A DNA stretch of 64,000 nucleotides. Origin: Planctomycetota bacterium (GTDB taxonomy: Bacteria; Planctomycetota; Planctomycetia; Pirellulales; UBA1268). The notes under the pieces are model-generated. The model saw only the letters and a program-made list of their open reading frames with translations, searched no databases and was not told the DNA's origin. The DNA lies in the NCBI GenBank assembly GCA_003669585.1, contig QWOQ01000018.1, positions 1-64,000 of the forward strand, written 5' to 3'. Of the stretch, positions 52,931 through 63,895 are shown one piece after another. Within the stretch, counting starts at the first letter, position 1. Every line of letters starts with the position of its first letter. Position numbers and translations under genes: made by a program.

Positions 52931-55900
52931 GTGGGAACAAGTCTTGTGAAGGGCACTACGAACGACGCGAGTACAGGAGTCGATACGTATTCTGCGGATC
53001 ATACGGTCGCCAGCGGGAACGTGCCATCGTCTGCCAAACAAGAGTTTTGTATTGGACGAGTTCCAGCGTGGGTGCATCAATGTCTCGAGGATTTCGAGCT
53101 TCATCAACGTCCCGTCATGCTGTCGATTGATACCGATGTGTCACTTGACGGCCAGCCGCTGCAAGAATGGCTTTCTGTAACGGCCGATCACCTGGTAGTG
53201 GTTGGAGGCCCAAAACCATCAAAGGTGCTTCGCATTGTGCTTTGGAAAAGCGTGTCGCTTGTTCGCACCAGCGCAGGCATTGGAGGCGGCACGTTGCAAG
53301 TTAAGGCCGACGGAGAGTGGATTGACTTGATTCGCTTTTCCAACGCGATGTCAGCCCGCTTTCATAAAATCTCTCGAGCTTTAGAGAACGTTCGTGAGAA
53401 CCCCGAGAATCTCTCCGGCCTTCCAATGCCTCAGAGCGATCCTTCGCTCTTTGAACAGCTCGAAGGAGTCATCGATCCACCGCGGTGTTCATCCTGCTCA
53501 CTGCGGCTTTCCAGCCGCGAGGAGTTTTGTCCACGTTGCATGCAGAAAGGTCAGATTCTCCGGCGGGTGGTGGAACTTCTTGCGCCGTATCGACGAGGTG
53601 CGGTGTTGCTGTGCGTACTCACGTGCGTGGGCGTTGCGGCAGAACTGATTCCACCAAAACTCCAACAGTACATGGTGGATGACATTCTCTCAGGACAAAT
53701 CAGCGGATCGGAAAATACACCGGGCAGTCTCGCTCCGCTGCCCGATTTTAAAACGGCTCTGCTGGTGGTGGTTGTAGCCCTTGCCTTCTCTCGCGTATTG
53801 CTGTCGATCGTAGGAGTTTTTAAGGGAAGGCTGGCAACGGCCATTGGCACCGGACTCACCGGGACCTTGCGTGAGGAGATGGTGCAAAAATTACAAAATC
53901 TTTCCATTGCCTATTACGACCGACATCAAGTGAGCTCAATGATCAGTCGAGTGGCGCATGACAGTGAAGTGCTGCACGGTTTGATGCATCAACTCACCGG
54001 TGGTTTTCTGCTTCAACTTGTGCAGCTTGTGGGTGTGGGGGCGATGCTTGTTTGGATCAATCCAAAGCTGGCGATGTTCACGTTGATTCCCGTGCCGCTC
54101 GTGTTTTTAGGATCATGGATTTTCTGGCGGCACGTCTATCCACGTCATTACCGGCTGTGGGATGCTTCAAGCAAACAGATGTCAGTGTTGAGCGGCATGC
54201 TCTCAGGAATTCGGATCGTGAAAGCTTTTTCGCAAGAGCCTCGCGAACTCAATCGATTTCATCAATCGAGCGATCATCTCAGACATTGGCGACAGTGGGT
54301 GGAACACACCAACTCTACATATTCGGCCGCCATGCAGTTGGTCTTCGGGCTCGGAGGATTGATCGTTTGGTATGTCGGAGGACGAGACGTGATCGGCAGT
54401 CAAATGACACTTGGACAGTTGATCGCGTTTCTCGCCTATTTGGCAATGTTTTACGCGCCACTCGGCGCACTTTCAAACTTCACGACCTGGTTGACCAGTT
54501 TTCTTTCCGGCAGCAAGCGAGTGCTGGAACTGCTTGACACGCCGATTGTGATCAGCGATCCCGCAGCACCTCAAGAGTGGAAAGATCCTGTGGGTTCCAT
54601 TCGATTTTCGAATGTGACATTCGGCTATGACCGGAATCAACCGGTGCTTCGCGATGTGTCGTTTGACGTAAAGCCTGGAGAGATGATCGGAGTTGTGGGA
54701 CGAAGTGGCTCGGGAAAGACTACGCTGGTCAATCTGCTCGGTCGATTTTACGACGTGCAGGAGGGGAGCATCACAGTGGATGGCATCGACATCCGCAATC
54801 TTGCAACGCAACAACTTCGGGAGCGTTTGGGAATCGTCTTCCAAGATTCGTTCTTATTTCGCGGAACAATTTGGAAAAATCTCTCTTACGGTCGTCCTTC
54901 GGCCACCATTGAAGAGGGACTCGAGGCCGCCAAGGCCGCCGGAGCCCACGACTTTCTCTGCCGACAATGCCTGGCGTATGAAACGCTCCTCGGTGAGCAT
55001 GGAGCAGGACTTTCGGGAGGAGAAAAACAGCGGCTCTCGATCGCCCGCACGTTGCTCTACGACCCCAAAATTCTTGTTCTCGACGAGGCAACAAGCAACA
55101 TCGATGCCGAGGCAGAAAAGAATATACAAGATGCGTTGGCGGTCTTGGTGCGAGGCCGTACGACAATCGCCATCGCCCATCGTCTCTCTACGTTGCGAAA
55201 CGCCGATCGCATCCTTGTGTTCGATAGCGGTCGGCTTGTCGAAACTGGAACGCATGCGGAATTGCTCACGTCTGATGGTATCTACGCTCGTCTTGTTCGT
55301 CTGCAAACGCAGGTTTCAAAACGTTCGACGATTGATACGTTGCTCGTTGATCCAGTTGCCCTCTCGACCAAAGAAACGCTCACAGCACCCGCGCCGTCGA
55401 GTATCGAAGGTGGATCAGAATCGGACCCCACTCACGCAGTGGAGGGAATTCATTGGCTTTCCCCGACGAGTCATCGTTTTGTCATAGGGGTCAACGATCG
55501 CATTGAACTATGGAGTGAGCAGGAACCAGTGGCGGCGGGAATCTTTCTTGTGCGTACATTTCCTGCGTCGTATGCCAGTGAGTATTTATCGGTGAGAGGC
55601 TGGAACGAATCGGGTGATGAAATTGAAGTCGGCATGATTCGTTCTCTGAAAGAATGGCATGACAACGATCAGAGTGTCGTGATGACAGCTTTGCGTCGGC
55701 GCAGTTTGATCCGTTCGATCCAACGCGTTCACGAGGTACGACTGTCGCACGGATATCTCGACTTTCTCGTCGAGACGGATGTCGGCAGGCAGAAGTTCAC
55801 GACGCGATGGACTCAAAGTCAGGTGCTTGATTTTGGTGCGGATGGAAAAATGCTGATCGACACAGAAGAAAACCGGTATTTAATTCCCAGCATCGAGGCG

Positions 55901-55948
55901 ATGCCAAAGGTCGATCAAGATCGATTTCTTCAGTATGTCTATTGGTAG
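52931..55948 (+). CDS. ABC exporter fused to a zinc ribbon and a C-terminal DUF1854 domain
   Basis: 1005 residues, a type I exporter half-transporter. GTG 52931 with GAAGGG upstream. Residues 1-170 form an N-terminal domain of unknown type. A zinc ribbon with CSSC and CPRC follows near 186-205. The transmembrane domain (about 210-500) has about six helices. The nucleotide-binding domain (555-790) has GRSGSGKTT, LSGGEKQR and ILVLDEATSNID, plus the ABC H-loop AHRLST. The last 175 residues are a DUF1854 domain, known from ABC transporters of cyanophycin metabolism; no cyanophycin genes are seen here. Substrate unknown. Confidence 0.88.
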   Translation: MGTSLVKGTTNDASTGVDTYSADHTVASGNVPSSAKQEFCIGRVPAWVHQCLEDFELHQRPVMLSIDTDVSLDGQPLQEWLSVTADHLVVVGGPKPSKVLRIVLWKSVSLVRTSAGIGGGTLQVKADGEWIDLIRFSNAMSARFHKISRALENVRENPENLSGLPMPQSDPSLFEQLEGVIDPPRCSSCSLRLSSREEFCPRCMQKGQILRRVVELLAPYRRGAVLLCVLTCVGVAAELIPPKLQQYMVDDILSGQISGSENTPGSLAPLPDFKTALLVVVVALAFSRVLLSIVGVFKGRLATAIGTGLTGTLREEMVQKLQNLSIAYYDRHQVSSMISRVAHDSEVLHGLMHQLTGGFLLQLVQLVGVGAMLVWINPKLAMFTLIPVPLVFLGSWIFWRHVYPRHYRLWDASSKQMSVLSGMLSGIRIVKAFSQEPRELNRFHQSSDHLRHWRQWVEHTNSTYSAAMQLVFGLGGLIVWYVGGRDVIGSQMTLGQLIAFLAYLAMFYAPLGALSNFTTWLTSFLSGSKRVLELLDTPIVISDPAAPQEWKDPVGSIRFSNVTFGYDRNQPVLRDVSFDVKPGEMIGVVGRSGSGKTTLVNLLGRFYDVQEGSITVDGIDIRNLATQQLRERLGIVFQDSFLFRGTIWKNLSYGRPSATIEEGLEAAKAAGAHDFLCRQCLAYETLLGEHGAGLSGGEKQRLSIARTLLYDPKILVLDEATSNIDAEAEKNIQDALAVLVRGRTTIAIAHRLSTLRNADRILVFDSGRLVETGTHAELLTSDGIYARLVRLQTQVSKRSTIDTLLVDPVALSTKETLTAPAPSSIEGGSESDPTHAVEGIHWLSPTSHRFVIGVNDRIELWSEQEPVAAGIFLVRTFPASYASEYLSVRGWNESGDEIEVGMIRSLKEWHDNDQSVVMTALRRRSLIRSIQRVHEVRLSHGYLDFLVETDVGRQKFTTRWTQSQVLDFGADGKMLIDTEENRYLIPSIEAMPKVDQDRFLQYVYW

Positions 55949-55983
55949 AGAGCACATCGCTTGGTGGCTCGACATTAAGACGA

Positions 55984-58488
55984 TTAGAGAATCGCCAGCG
56001 GATTGCGACGTTCTTCGAGCGTGCCGCGAGTCACTCCGACGCGGTTCGCAGCATTCAGGCGGGTCCATACGTCAGTGCCTCTGAGCGTTCCGGTAAGCAG
56101 GTCCCGGTATGAACGAATCACTTCAGCAATAGCGTCTGGTTTTTCATCGAGCAGTTCGATGCGAAAGTGTCGAATACCCTTTGAAAGAAGTGACGGAACA
56201 ACTTCAGCGCCGCTTTGAGCAACGGCGTTATAGAGCGTATTTCGGCAGCCCACATCGGCTGTGAGCGGGTGTTCAACGCCGATTCGATCACGCAGTGTTA
56301 CTGAAAGCGTGTCGCATGGACGGCCGCAGTTTGTCTTATTTGTTCCTGGAGAAAGGACCGCGCAAAAGACACAGTGTTCCATATGGAACATCGGCATGTG
56401 CTGGTGGATCACTACCTCAAGCCATTGCGGTGGAGACACAGTAACGAGTTCTAAAAGTTGTTCACGGTTGAGATCGTAAGAGGTTGTTACACGAGAGACG
56501 CCTTCTTCAATGAAGAACTCGGCCGTAAGAGGATTGGTGACGTTGAGCGAAAAGTCGCCAACAATCGAAATTGAATGCGAGTGAAAAAATCGTAGTCCAC
56601 CAAAGTTACGAACGAGAATGCCGTCGGGCTTCTGCTTTCGCAGGAGTTGAAAAATCCCCATTTCATCCGGTTTCTGGATGCGTGGTGTGGCCAGGAAAAT
56701 TGTTGCTCCTGCAGCATGTGCAACGTCAATTGCCTTTTGGTACTCGCGAATGTCCTGGAATTCTACGTAGAGGTTCTTTTCGTTGAGTGCGAGCACCTCG
56801 GTGAGTTGTTCGAGTGAGCGACAAAGTACGTGAAGCGTAGGATCATCTGACGTTTCGGAGCGTTCCCGATTCCGATCGACCTGCCGGTAACCGGGATTGA
56901 GATGGCGTATGGGGAATGCAACGGCGGCTTCTTCCAAACTTCGCACAAGATCGTGGCGCAGTTTTCCGAGGATACTCAGAGGCACCATGGCTTGGCCGAT
57001 AATTTCGGCGCGAAACGAGTGAAGCTCAAACGGTGTTCCTCCGAGACGTGCCAACTGTTTTTCGAGAGTCGCCGCATCGAGAGGATGCTTGGTGGCTTCG
57101 ACGGCGCACTGCTGCGAAACTACCTCGCAGACCGCTCCCGCAGCAGATTGGGCTTTTAATCGCACTGGAAATCCAACGGACACAAACGCCTCGACGGCGA
57201 TCGGGGTTCGTCGCAGAGGATCAACTGAGGTGTACGTCTTTCGCAGTCGGGAAGTTAACTTTGGATCGTCCGTCTTCCAGACAGTCTGTCCCGGTTTTAT
57301 TTCTTCGAAGTTCACATCGCCGTAGCCAAACGTGAGTTCGACTCGACCGTGCGACACCGGTTCGGAAAGAGAATTGCCAGATTGGAAAACCTCATAGACC
57401 CGCCCTCCTTGCGGGTCATCGATTGGCTTCCCGCAATCGAAAGAGACTCCATCCCCCCGCTTGATGCTACCGGTCAACTCGATTTCGACTCGTCCGTGTC
57501 GCACGAACATGACAGTGCCCACAAGCACTCCGCGTTTCGAGCTACTCGTTGCCGGTACGAGCATTTTGTGATCGCAACCCTCCAGCCAACCATGCGAAAA
57601 TCCTCGCGAAAACGAGAGTTCCATCTCCTCAACATGACGAGGTGAAAACGTTACCGGATGCCCGGCCACGGCGCTGTCGATTGCCGTTCGATAGTGACGG
57701 GTAATATTGGCAACGTATTCCGCCGTTTTGAGACGTCCCTCAATCTTGAGCGACGATACTCCTGCGGCGATCAATTCTGGAGAAAGTGCATAGGCGGCAA
57801 GATCCTGTGGGCTTAACAGGTACTGTTGCGATCCAAGATCGATTTCGACTCCGTTGCTGAGAATGGTGTACGGAAGGCGGCAAGCTTGCGCACACTGACC
57901 ACGGTTCGCGCTGCGTCCGCCGAGTGACTCGCTTGTCAAGCATTGTCCGGAGTAGGCAACGCAAAGCGCTCCGTGCACAAACACTTCGAGTGGCATCGCA
58001 GTCTGGGTGCGAATCTGACGGATTTCATCGATTGAAAGCTCGCGTGCAACGACTACTCGTTGCATGCCGAGAGACTCTGCAAGCGCGATGCTTTCAGAAC
58101 TCGTAAGAGTCATCTGCGTGGAAGCATGCAGGGGCAAGTCAGGACAGATCTTTCGGATCAATCGCGCCGCGCCAACGTCCTGCACGAGTACCGCATCGAC
58201 TCCCGACAGCACGACTGTTTCAATCACCCGTTCAAACGCAGCCAACTCATCGCTGAAAACCAAGGTATTGAGCGTGGTATAGCCCTTGAGTCCGCGGCGA
58301 TGGAGCGTCGTCATTAATCGTGGCAGATCATCGATTGAAAAATTCGCAGCCCGAGCGCGGGCATTGAATCCAACGTCGAGACCAAAATAGACAGCATCAG
58401 CCCCGTTTTCAATTGCCGCTTTCACGCAATCCCAATCGCCGGCAGGCGAAAGAAGTTCAGGGGCAACAGGCTGTTGTCGTTGGTTCAT
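55984..58488 (-). CDS. Peptidase U32 family protein (RlhA/YegQ-like) with an extended C-terminus
   Basis: 834 residues. The N-terminal U32 domain starts LLSPAGDWDCVKAAIENGADAVYFGL and carries the U32 signature LEVFVHGALCVAYSGQC followed by CAQAC. Family members such as E. coli RlhA and TrhP hydroxylate rRNA or tRNA rather than degrade protein, and need the signature cysteines. A DUF3656-like middle region (about 330-520) and a second, U32-related C-terminal part with HMEHCVFCAVLSPG and NCGRPC follow, making it longer than RlhA (about 650). ATG 58488. Converges with the ABC exporter 35 bases away. RNA hydroxylation is the likely role but not proven. Confidence 0.85.
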   Translation of the reverse strand: MNQRQQPVAPELLSPAGDWDCVKAAIENGADAVYFGLDVGFNARARAANFSIDDLPRLMTTLHRRGLKGYTTLNTLVFSDELAAFERVIETVVLSGVDAVLVQDVGAARLIRKICPDLPLHASTQMTLTSSESIALAESLGMQRVVVARELSIDEIRQIRTQTAMPLEVFVHGALCVAYSGQCLTSESLGGRSANRGQCAQACRLPYTILSNGVEIDLGSQQYLLSPQDLAAYALSPELIAAGVSSLKIEGRLKTAEYVANITRHYRTAIDSAVAGHPVTFSPRHVEEMELSFSRGFSHGWLEGCDHKMLVPATSSSKRGVLVGTVMFVRHGRVEIELTGSIKRGDGVSFDCGKPIDDPQGGRVYEVFQSGNSLSEPVSHGRVELTFGYGDVNFEEIKPGQTVWKTDDPKLTSRLRKTYTSVDPLRRTPIAVEAFVSVGFPVRLKAQSAAGAVCEVVSQQCAVEATKHPLDAATLEKQLARLGGTPFELHSFRAEIIGQAMVPLSILGKLRHDLVRSLEEAAVAFPIRHLNPGYRQVDRNRERSETSDDPTLHVLCRSLEQLTEVLALNEKNLYVEFQDIREYQKAIDVAHAAGATIFLATPRIQKPDEMGIFQLLRKQKPDGILVRNFGGLRFFHSHSISIVGDFSLNVTNPLTAEFFIEEGVSRVTTSYDLNREQLLELVTVSPPQWLEVVIHQHMPMFHMEHCVFCAVLSPGTNKTNCGRPCDTLSVTLRDRIGVEHPLTADVGCRNTLYNAVAQSGAEVVPSLLSKGIRHFRIELLDEKPDAIAEVIRSYRDLLTGTLRGTDVWTRLNAANRVGVTRGTLEERRNPLAIL

Positions 58489-58573
58489 TCCACGAGTATA
58501 GAACTTGCCATTCGGACACCATTGGTGACCCCGCAGGACGCCAGCAAAAGGCTTGTTTGGGGAGAGTCAGCCA

Positions 58574-60367
58574 TCAAGGCACACCTGTTTCATCAGAAGC
58601 ATCGAGCGGAGAAGTGATTTGATAGACGACTTTTCCTGCAAGAAAAGTTGTCAGCACCTGTGTCTTTGGAAGGTCATCGATCGGGCAAGTGAGCGGATCG
58701 CGATCAACAATAACGAGATCAGCAAACTTTCCCTTTTCAATCGAACCAATGGTATTTTCCAGAAACATAAACCGCGCGTTGTTGATTGTGTAGAGACGCA
58801 GTGCTGCTGCTCGCGAAAGTGATTCCTCGGGATGGAGTGCCGTCGTTTGACCCTGTGGAGTACGGGTGATCGCGATCCACATGCCAAGAAATGGATTGTA
58901 CGGATTTACACTTCGCAGCGATCCGATTTTCTGCATGTGATCGCTTCCGCCCCCAACCGTAACACCGGCTTCAAAGAGACTTTGAAGTGGTTGGAAATAA
59001 CGGAGTCGCGCTTCGCCAAACTGCAAAAGCAGCGTCTGACCGTCGAGCCACAGCCATGCGGGTTGAATGTCTGCCAAAACGCCCAGTCGTGCCGCCTGAG
59101 CAATGGATTCGTGACTCATAAAATTGGAATGAGTCAGGCAGGGACGAGTGTGTGCCACCGACAGCGATTGATTGACCTCTTCGTACGCCGACAACAGTGC
59201 GTGTACTGCGCCGTCTCCCACGCTGTGCGCGGTGAATTGCAATCGGCTTTCAACTGCCGCCTTTACCATCGGCACGAGCACATCGGGCTGAATGTAGAGC
59301 ATGCCTCGGTAGGCGGGGTCGGAAATAGAGTAGATCGAACTGATGCCCCACGGCTCGCGCATGGCGGCACTGCCGGTGAGCATGCCGCCATCAAGAAAAC
59401 ATTTAATTCCAACAATTCGAAGCATCGGCCCACCCGCCACGAGCGGTTCACGTCCAATTGCACGAATGCTTTCGACGAGCAATTCCACTGGCCCGCTGTT
59501 GCCGACACTTCTGGATGCGGCGATTCGCACATGCAATCGCTCGGCCGCAAGCAGTCTTTGATACTGCTCCATCGCGGCGAGGCCGGCATTTCGATCGCAA
59601 ATTCCGGTGATACCCACTGAGTTGTAATCGGCAAAAAGCTCAATAAGTCGAGTATCACGTTCCTCCGGGGAAGGAACTTTTTGGGTTCCGGTTCGTTTTA
59701 AAAATTTTGAGGCATTTCGCAGAATTCCGGTTGGCTCCCCGGTCGTTGGATTCTTTTCAATCGTGGCCGACGGATCGCCGGATTGAAAATCGCGATCGAT
59801 TCCGGAAAGGGTGAGAGCCAATGAATTGACAGAACTGTCTGGTCCGGTTGAAAAGTGAACTGGGTTGTGTGGTGCTGCGTTATCGAGTTCCGCTTTGGTG
59901 GGATAGCGACGCTCGGCAAGTCGAGTGATGAAGACTTGCTGAACAACGATCCATTCGCCGTCTTCGAGAACCTCCGCACGATTTCGCACATAGTCGAGCA
60001 CATCGGAAATATTTTTCATGTCAGGAATGGGATGGTCAAACTCATGCAGACTCGCGCTGATCGGATGAGTGTGCGAATCGATCAGCCCAGGAAGTACCGT
60101 TGCTCCTTGAAGATCAATAACTTCAGTGTGTTCGCCGCGAAGTTTTAAGATCGATTGGTCGTCGCCAACGGCAAGAATGAGCCCTTCGGCAACGGCGACA
60201 GCTGAAGGACGAGCAGTCGTGATCTCACCCTCGACGGTGATCACGTTGCCCCCGTGTAAAATCAGTTCCGCGTGCAAAGGTGATGCTTGAACAGACTCCC
60301 CAGTTGAGAACAATATCACACAACAAAAAAAAGAAAGGTATCGAAATCTACATCGCGACATCGACAC
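58574..60367 (-). CDS. Secreted YtcJ-like amidohydrolase
   Basis: 597 residues. A short signal segment (YLSFFCCVILFSTGESVQA) is followed by an amidohydrolase of the YtcJ/AepA type: GLIDSHTHPISA (metal-binding H-x-H), SAVGDGAVHALL-type motif in HSVGDGAVHALLSAYE, and GGSDHMQKIGSL near the catalytic Asp. The C-terminus has KFADLVIVDRDPLT. YtcJ-type enzymes remove formyl or acyl groups in some species; the substrate is unknown here. It starts 38 bases after acs on the same strand, so they may form one unit. Confidence 0.88.
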   Translation of the reverse strand: MSMSRCRFRYLSFFCCVILFSTGESVQASPLHAELILHGGNVITVEGEITTARPSAVAVAEGLILAVGDDQSILKLRGEHTEVIDLQGATVLPGLIDSHTHPISASLHEFDHPIPDMKNISDVLDYVRNRAEVLEDGEWIVVQQVFITRLAERRYPTKAELDNAAPHNPVHFSTGPDSSVNSLALTLSGIDRDFQSGDPSATIEKNPTTGEPTGILRNASKFLKRTGTQKVPSPEERDTRLIELFADYNSVGITGICDRNAGLAAMEQYQRLLAAERLHVRIAASRSVGNSGPVELLVESIRAIGREPLVAGGPMLRIVGIKCFLDGGMLTGSAAMREPWGISSIYSISDPAYRGMLYIQPDVLVPMVKAAVESRLQFTAHSVGDGAVHALLSAYEEVNQSLSVAHTRPCLTHSNFMSHESIAQAARLGVLADIQPAWLWLDGQTLLLQFGEARLRYFQPLQSLFEAGVTVGGGSDHMQKIGSLRSVNPYNPFLGMWIAITRTPQGQTTALHPEESLSRAAALRLYTINNARFMFLENTIGSIEKGKFADLVIVDRDPLTCPIDDLPKTQVLTTFLAGKVVYQITSPLDASDETGVP

Positions 60368-60405
60368 AATTCCTCAAAGAATATTGTTCTCAAACGATAC
60401 GGTTG

Positions 60406-62373
60406 CTACTCGTCGTCGCGCAGTTTTGCAAGCACGGTGTAATCCTCAAGAGTTGTTGTGTCCCCAACAGTTTCGCGGCCTGCGGCAATATCACGAAGCA
60501 ATCGTCGCATGATTTTCCCGCTGCGCGTTTTCGGAAGTACTGAGGCAAAGTGAATGTCGTCGGGTACCGCCAGCGCACCGATCTGGTGTCTGACATGCTT
60601 GCGAAGCGTTTCTTTGAGAACCTCTCCTGCCTCGCCGCTGCGCAAGGTTACAAACACCGCCACAGCCTCTCCTTTGACGTCGTGCGGGCGACCAACGGCA
60701 GCCGCTTCGGCCACGCACGGATGGCTCACCAACGCACTCTCAATTTCAATTGTCGAAAGTCGATGCCCCGCGACGTTGAGCACATCATCGATGCGTCCCA
60801 TGATCCAGTAGTAACCGTCGGCATCTTGTCGCGCATTGTCACCCGCCAGATATTTTCCGGGTACTTTCGACCAGTAGGTCTCGCGATACCGTTCTTGGTC
60901 ACCCCAGATGCCTCGCAACATGCCGGGCCAGGGCTGCTTCATCACAAGCCACCCTCCCTCTCCTGTGTCAACAGGATTTCCCTCAGAGTCCACAATTTCG
61001 GGCACTACGCCGGGCAAAGGCATGGTGCAACTGCCTGGCTTTGTTGGAGTGGCGCCGGGCAATGGACTCATCATGATGCCGCCGGTTTCTGTCTGCCACC
61101 ACGTATCAACGATTGGACATCGCTTGCCGCCGATGACCTCGTGATACCAAATCCAAGCTTCTGGATTGATTCCCTCTCCCACCGTTCCGAGCAAACGAAG
61201 ACTTGAAAGATCTCGGTTTTCAATGTGCGACATTCCCCATTTCATAAACGATCGAATGGCGGTCGGTGCGGTATAAAAAATGGTTGGTTTTTCTTGTTCT
61301 ACAATGTCCCAGAAACGGCCCTCGTTCGGGGCATTGGGAGCACCCTCGTAGATCAAAATGCTAGTGCCTGCTGCAAGAGGCCCGTAGGTAACATACGAGT
61401 GGCCGGTAATCCATCCGCAATCAGCGGTGCACCAGAAGAGATCGTCGTCTCGCAAATCAAAGACCCATTCGGCAGTGGTCTTTGCCCAGAGAAGGTAGCC
61501 GGCGGTCGTGTGTTCGATGCCCTTTGGTTTTCCGGTTGAACCGCTGGTGTAGAGAATAAAAAGCGGTGCCTCGGAATCCATTGCAACCGGTGCCATGGAG
61601 TCTGGCATGTCTGCAACAAGATCGTGCCACCAGATATCACGTCCCGGGGTCATCGACACCGGTTGTCCAGTACGCTTGAGCACAATGACATGCTTGACGC
61701 TCGGCGAACGCACAAGCGCATCATCCACATTTTTTTTAAGCGGTAGCTGTGAACCGCGTCGCCAACCGCCGTCAGCGGTAATGACGGCAACCGCCTGGGC
61801 GTCTTCATTACGATCAGCAATGGCCTCACTGGAAAATCCACCAAAGATGACTGAGTGCACAGCACCGATTCGCGCACAGGCAAGCATCGCGATCACAAGT
61901 TCTGGCGTCATGGGCATGTAAATGGAAACGACATCTCCTGCCTTGATTCCGAGTTTTACAAGACCACCCGCACACATGCAGACCTCTGCAAGCAGTTCAC
62001 GATAGGTTAGTTCGCGTCGCTCGCCGATCGGCTCTCCCACCCACACCATGGCTCTTTTGTCTCCGCGACCCGCCGCCACGTGCTGATCAAGGCACGCGGC
62101 TGAAGCGTTTGTGCGTCCGCCAACAAACCACGAAGCGCAAGGCGGCTGCCAGTCAAGAACGCGCGTGTAGGGAGTTGTCCACGGCAACAACTTGGCCAAG
62201 TTGTCCCAAAACTTTTCAGGATGCTCCATTGCATCGGCGTAGATACGACGATAGTCCTCCATCGATTGAATTCGAGCACGCTTTGAAAATTCAGCCGACG
62301 GAGGAAAGAGGCGGTCTTCCTGCATAATACTGCTGAGGCGACCGGATGGAGCCGGAGAGTTGGGCGAATTCAT
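60406..62373 (-). CDS. acs: Acetyl-CoA synthetase
   Basis: Activates acetate to acetyl-CoA with ATP. 655 residues, the standard Acs length. The AMP-binding motif [47 protein letters not shown] and [16 protein letters not shown] are Acs-specific. The acetylation-target lysine is in [19 protein letters not shown] 62373. Lies 41 bases after the DUF6807 gene and 38 before the YtcJ-like gene. Provides a way to use acetate freed from acetylated polysaccharides by the esterases in this window. Confidence 0.95.
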   Translation of the reverse strand: MNSPNSPAPSGRLSSIMQEDRLFPPSAEFSKRARIQSMEDYRRIYADAMEHPEKFWDNLAKLLPWTTPYTRVLDWQPPCASWFVGGRTNASAACLDQHVAAGRGDKRAMVWVGEPIGERRELTYRELLAEVCMCAGGLVKLGIKAGDVVSIYMPMTPELVIAMLACARIGAVHSVIFGGFSSEAIADRNEDAQAVAVITADGGWRRGSQLPLKKNVDDALVRSPSVKHVIVLKRTGQPVSMTPGRDIWWHDLVADMPDSMAPVAMDSEAPLFILYTSGSTGKPKGIEHTTAGYLLWAKTTAEWVFDLRDDDLFWCTADCGWITGHSYVTYGPLAAGTSILIYEGAPNAPNEGRFWDIVEQEKPTIFYTAPTAIRSFMKWGMSHIENRDLSSLRLLGTVGEGINPEAWIWYHEVIGGKRCPIVDTWWQTETGGIMMSPLPGATPTKPGSCTMPLPGVVPEIVDSEGNPVDTGEGGWLVMKQPWPGMLRGIWGDQERYRETYWSKVPGKYLAGDNARQDADGYYWIMGRIDDVLNVAGHRLSTIEIESALVSHPCVAEAAAVGRPHDVKGEAVAVFVTLRSGEAGEVLKETLRKHVRHQIGALAVPDDIHFASVLPKTRSGKIMRRLLRDIAAGRETVGDTTTLEDYTVLAKLRDDE

Positions 62374-62414
62374 AAATCAGACAGTCCTTCAAAAAAGAGA
62401 TAAAAATCGAATCG

Positions 62415-63722
62415 TCAATTTGAATTGAGTATTGAAGCGTCGACAGATGGAGTCACAACGATCTTTGCCGGTGTGGCCCAGTCGGCGGCAATGCGAGTCG
62501 CTTCTTCCAGCGAAAGTTCCCCGGGCTGAATCCACCAACGGTAGAAGACCTCAAGTGGCTTCTCAGGCAGAAGCTCAAATTCAAAATACGAACCGAATCG
62601 TGCATAGTCGCGTTCGCTCATGCGCGCTTCGCCGGGATTCCTTTGGGTGTTGATGCGCAGCACCGAATAACGTTGGCCGCCCACAACAAAAATGGCGGCA
62701 TGCCACGCCGCATTGATAAAGGTCTTGTCTTCAGGCCAGTTTCGGAACTCGCCAGGCTCGGCCTTCACGCCGGGACGCAAATAGTAGGTCTGAGTTTTTG
62801 TCGTCTCGGCGACTTCCTGGGCGGCGCGAAAATGTACGCCTGCATGCTGAGGATCACCTTCGAGTCGCATCGGTCCTGCGAGTGTCACGAGTCGACTGCT
62901 AAAATCGATCATTGTTCCCGCGGAGAGTGGCACAATGTCGAGTTCACGAGTTTCACTCGCCAAGAGAGAGGCGTCTCCCCCAGTCCACTCGATTCGAACG
63001 CACTGCCTTGCCTCGATCGGTCCGGCGATTTGCTCAAGTACTTCGCGATGTTCCTGACGAGCCTTGTCCTTGCAATGCCACGTATCACTTACCATTTTAC
63101 CATCTGTTCCGTGGCCGATTTTGTTGTAGCCAAAGAAAATCCCGCGATGATGCGTGTATTGTCCCCCATCTCCTTTTGTGAGACGGATGCCGCTGCGAGA
63201 GTCATATACGTGATGAAAAGGTTTGTACGTTTGAACGCGGGTCTCTTCGGTGCTCGCGTCGTACAGCGGCATCACATATTCGACAAGCATTTTTCCACCG
63301 AGCAGAAGTTTTGCACTTCCGTTGTCGCTGGTCCATCTCAGGCCTTTTTCAACGGCAGCAGGAACAGTGGGCTCGTCGGGAACTAACTGCGCCTTGAGTT
63401 CGATCGATTCGCAAGAGATCAGTTTCGGGAGGATAAAGAGAATTGTTCCACGTACAGTGCTCTTGCTGGCAGGAACGGCATGAGAGAACTGCGGGTCTGA
63501 GATGAATTGACCCGTCACACTTGAGCCATCTGGAAGCGACACTTTAACACGTCTGGAAGCATGTAACGGGTCGATTTCGACGACCGCCTTCAGTGGTAAA
63601 TGCGAACGATCAACATCCCCGGCAGAGATTAAAAAAGTCCACGAGTCGGCGGAGTGAACTTCTGGAAAAGGCATTCCACAAACAATCGCCAAAACGATCC
63701 ATATCACGGCACAACGACTCAT
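62415..63722 (-). CDS. Secreted DUF6807 (PmoA-related) protein
   Basis: 435 residues from ATG 63722, with AAGGA nine bases upstream; a longer frame to 63797 exists. Signal peptide VIWIVLAIVCGMPFPEVHS. The mature protein has the DUF6807 pattern: LLLGGKMLVEYVMPLYD, KPFHHVYDSRSGIRLTKGDGGQYTHHRGIFFGYNKI, HVHFRAAQEVAET-like GVHFRAAQEVAE, and YFEFELLPEKPLEVFYRWWIQPG near the end. These proteins are abundant in planctomycetes, where they are annotated as PmoA-like but are probably glycan-related. Function is not established. Confidence 0.85.
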   Translation of the reverse strand: MSRCAVIWIVLAIVCGMPFPEVHSADSWTFLISAGDVDRSHLPLKAVVEIDPLHASRRVKVSLPDGSSVTGQFISDPQFSHAVPASKSTVRGTILFILPKLISCESIELKAQLVPDEPTVPAAVEKGLRWTSDNGSAKLLLGGKMLVEYVMPLYDASTEETRVQTYKPFHHVYDSRSGIRLTKGDGGQYTHHRGIFFGYNKIGHGTDGKMVSDTWHCKDKARQEHREVLEQIAGPIEARQCVRIEWTGGDASLLASETRELDIVPLSAGTMIDFSSRLVTLAGPMRLEGDPQHAGVHFRAAQEVAETTKTQTYYLRPGVKAEPGEFRNWPEDKTFINAAWHAAIFVVGGQRYSVLRINTQRNPGEARMSERDYARFGSYFEFELLPEKPLEVFYRWWIQPGELSLEEATRIAADWATPAKIVVTPSVDASILNSN

Positions 63723-63895
63723 GCAGAATTGTCCTTTCAATCTGTTTGCCTGTAATTTCAAAAGAAGCGACCAAAGTCGATCTCGCAAACGAGACATAAA
63801 AAGCGAGTGTTGCTGTCACGCCCCCTCGGAGTACGATCACCCGTAGGAATTCCAGCGGAGTCTATCCGTTTCGAGGAATCATTTCAAAAACACTT

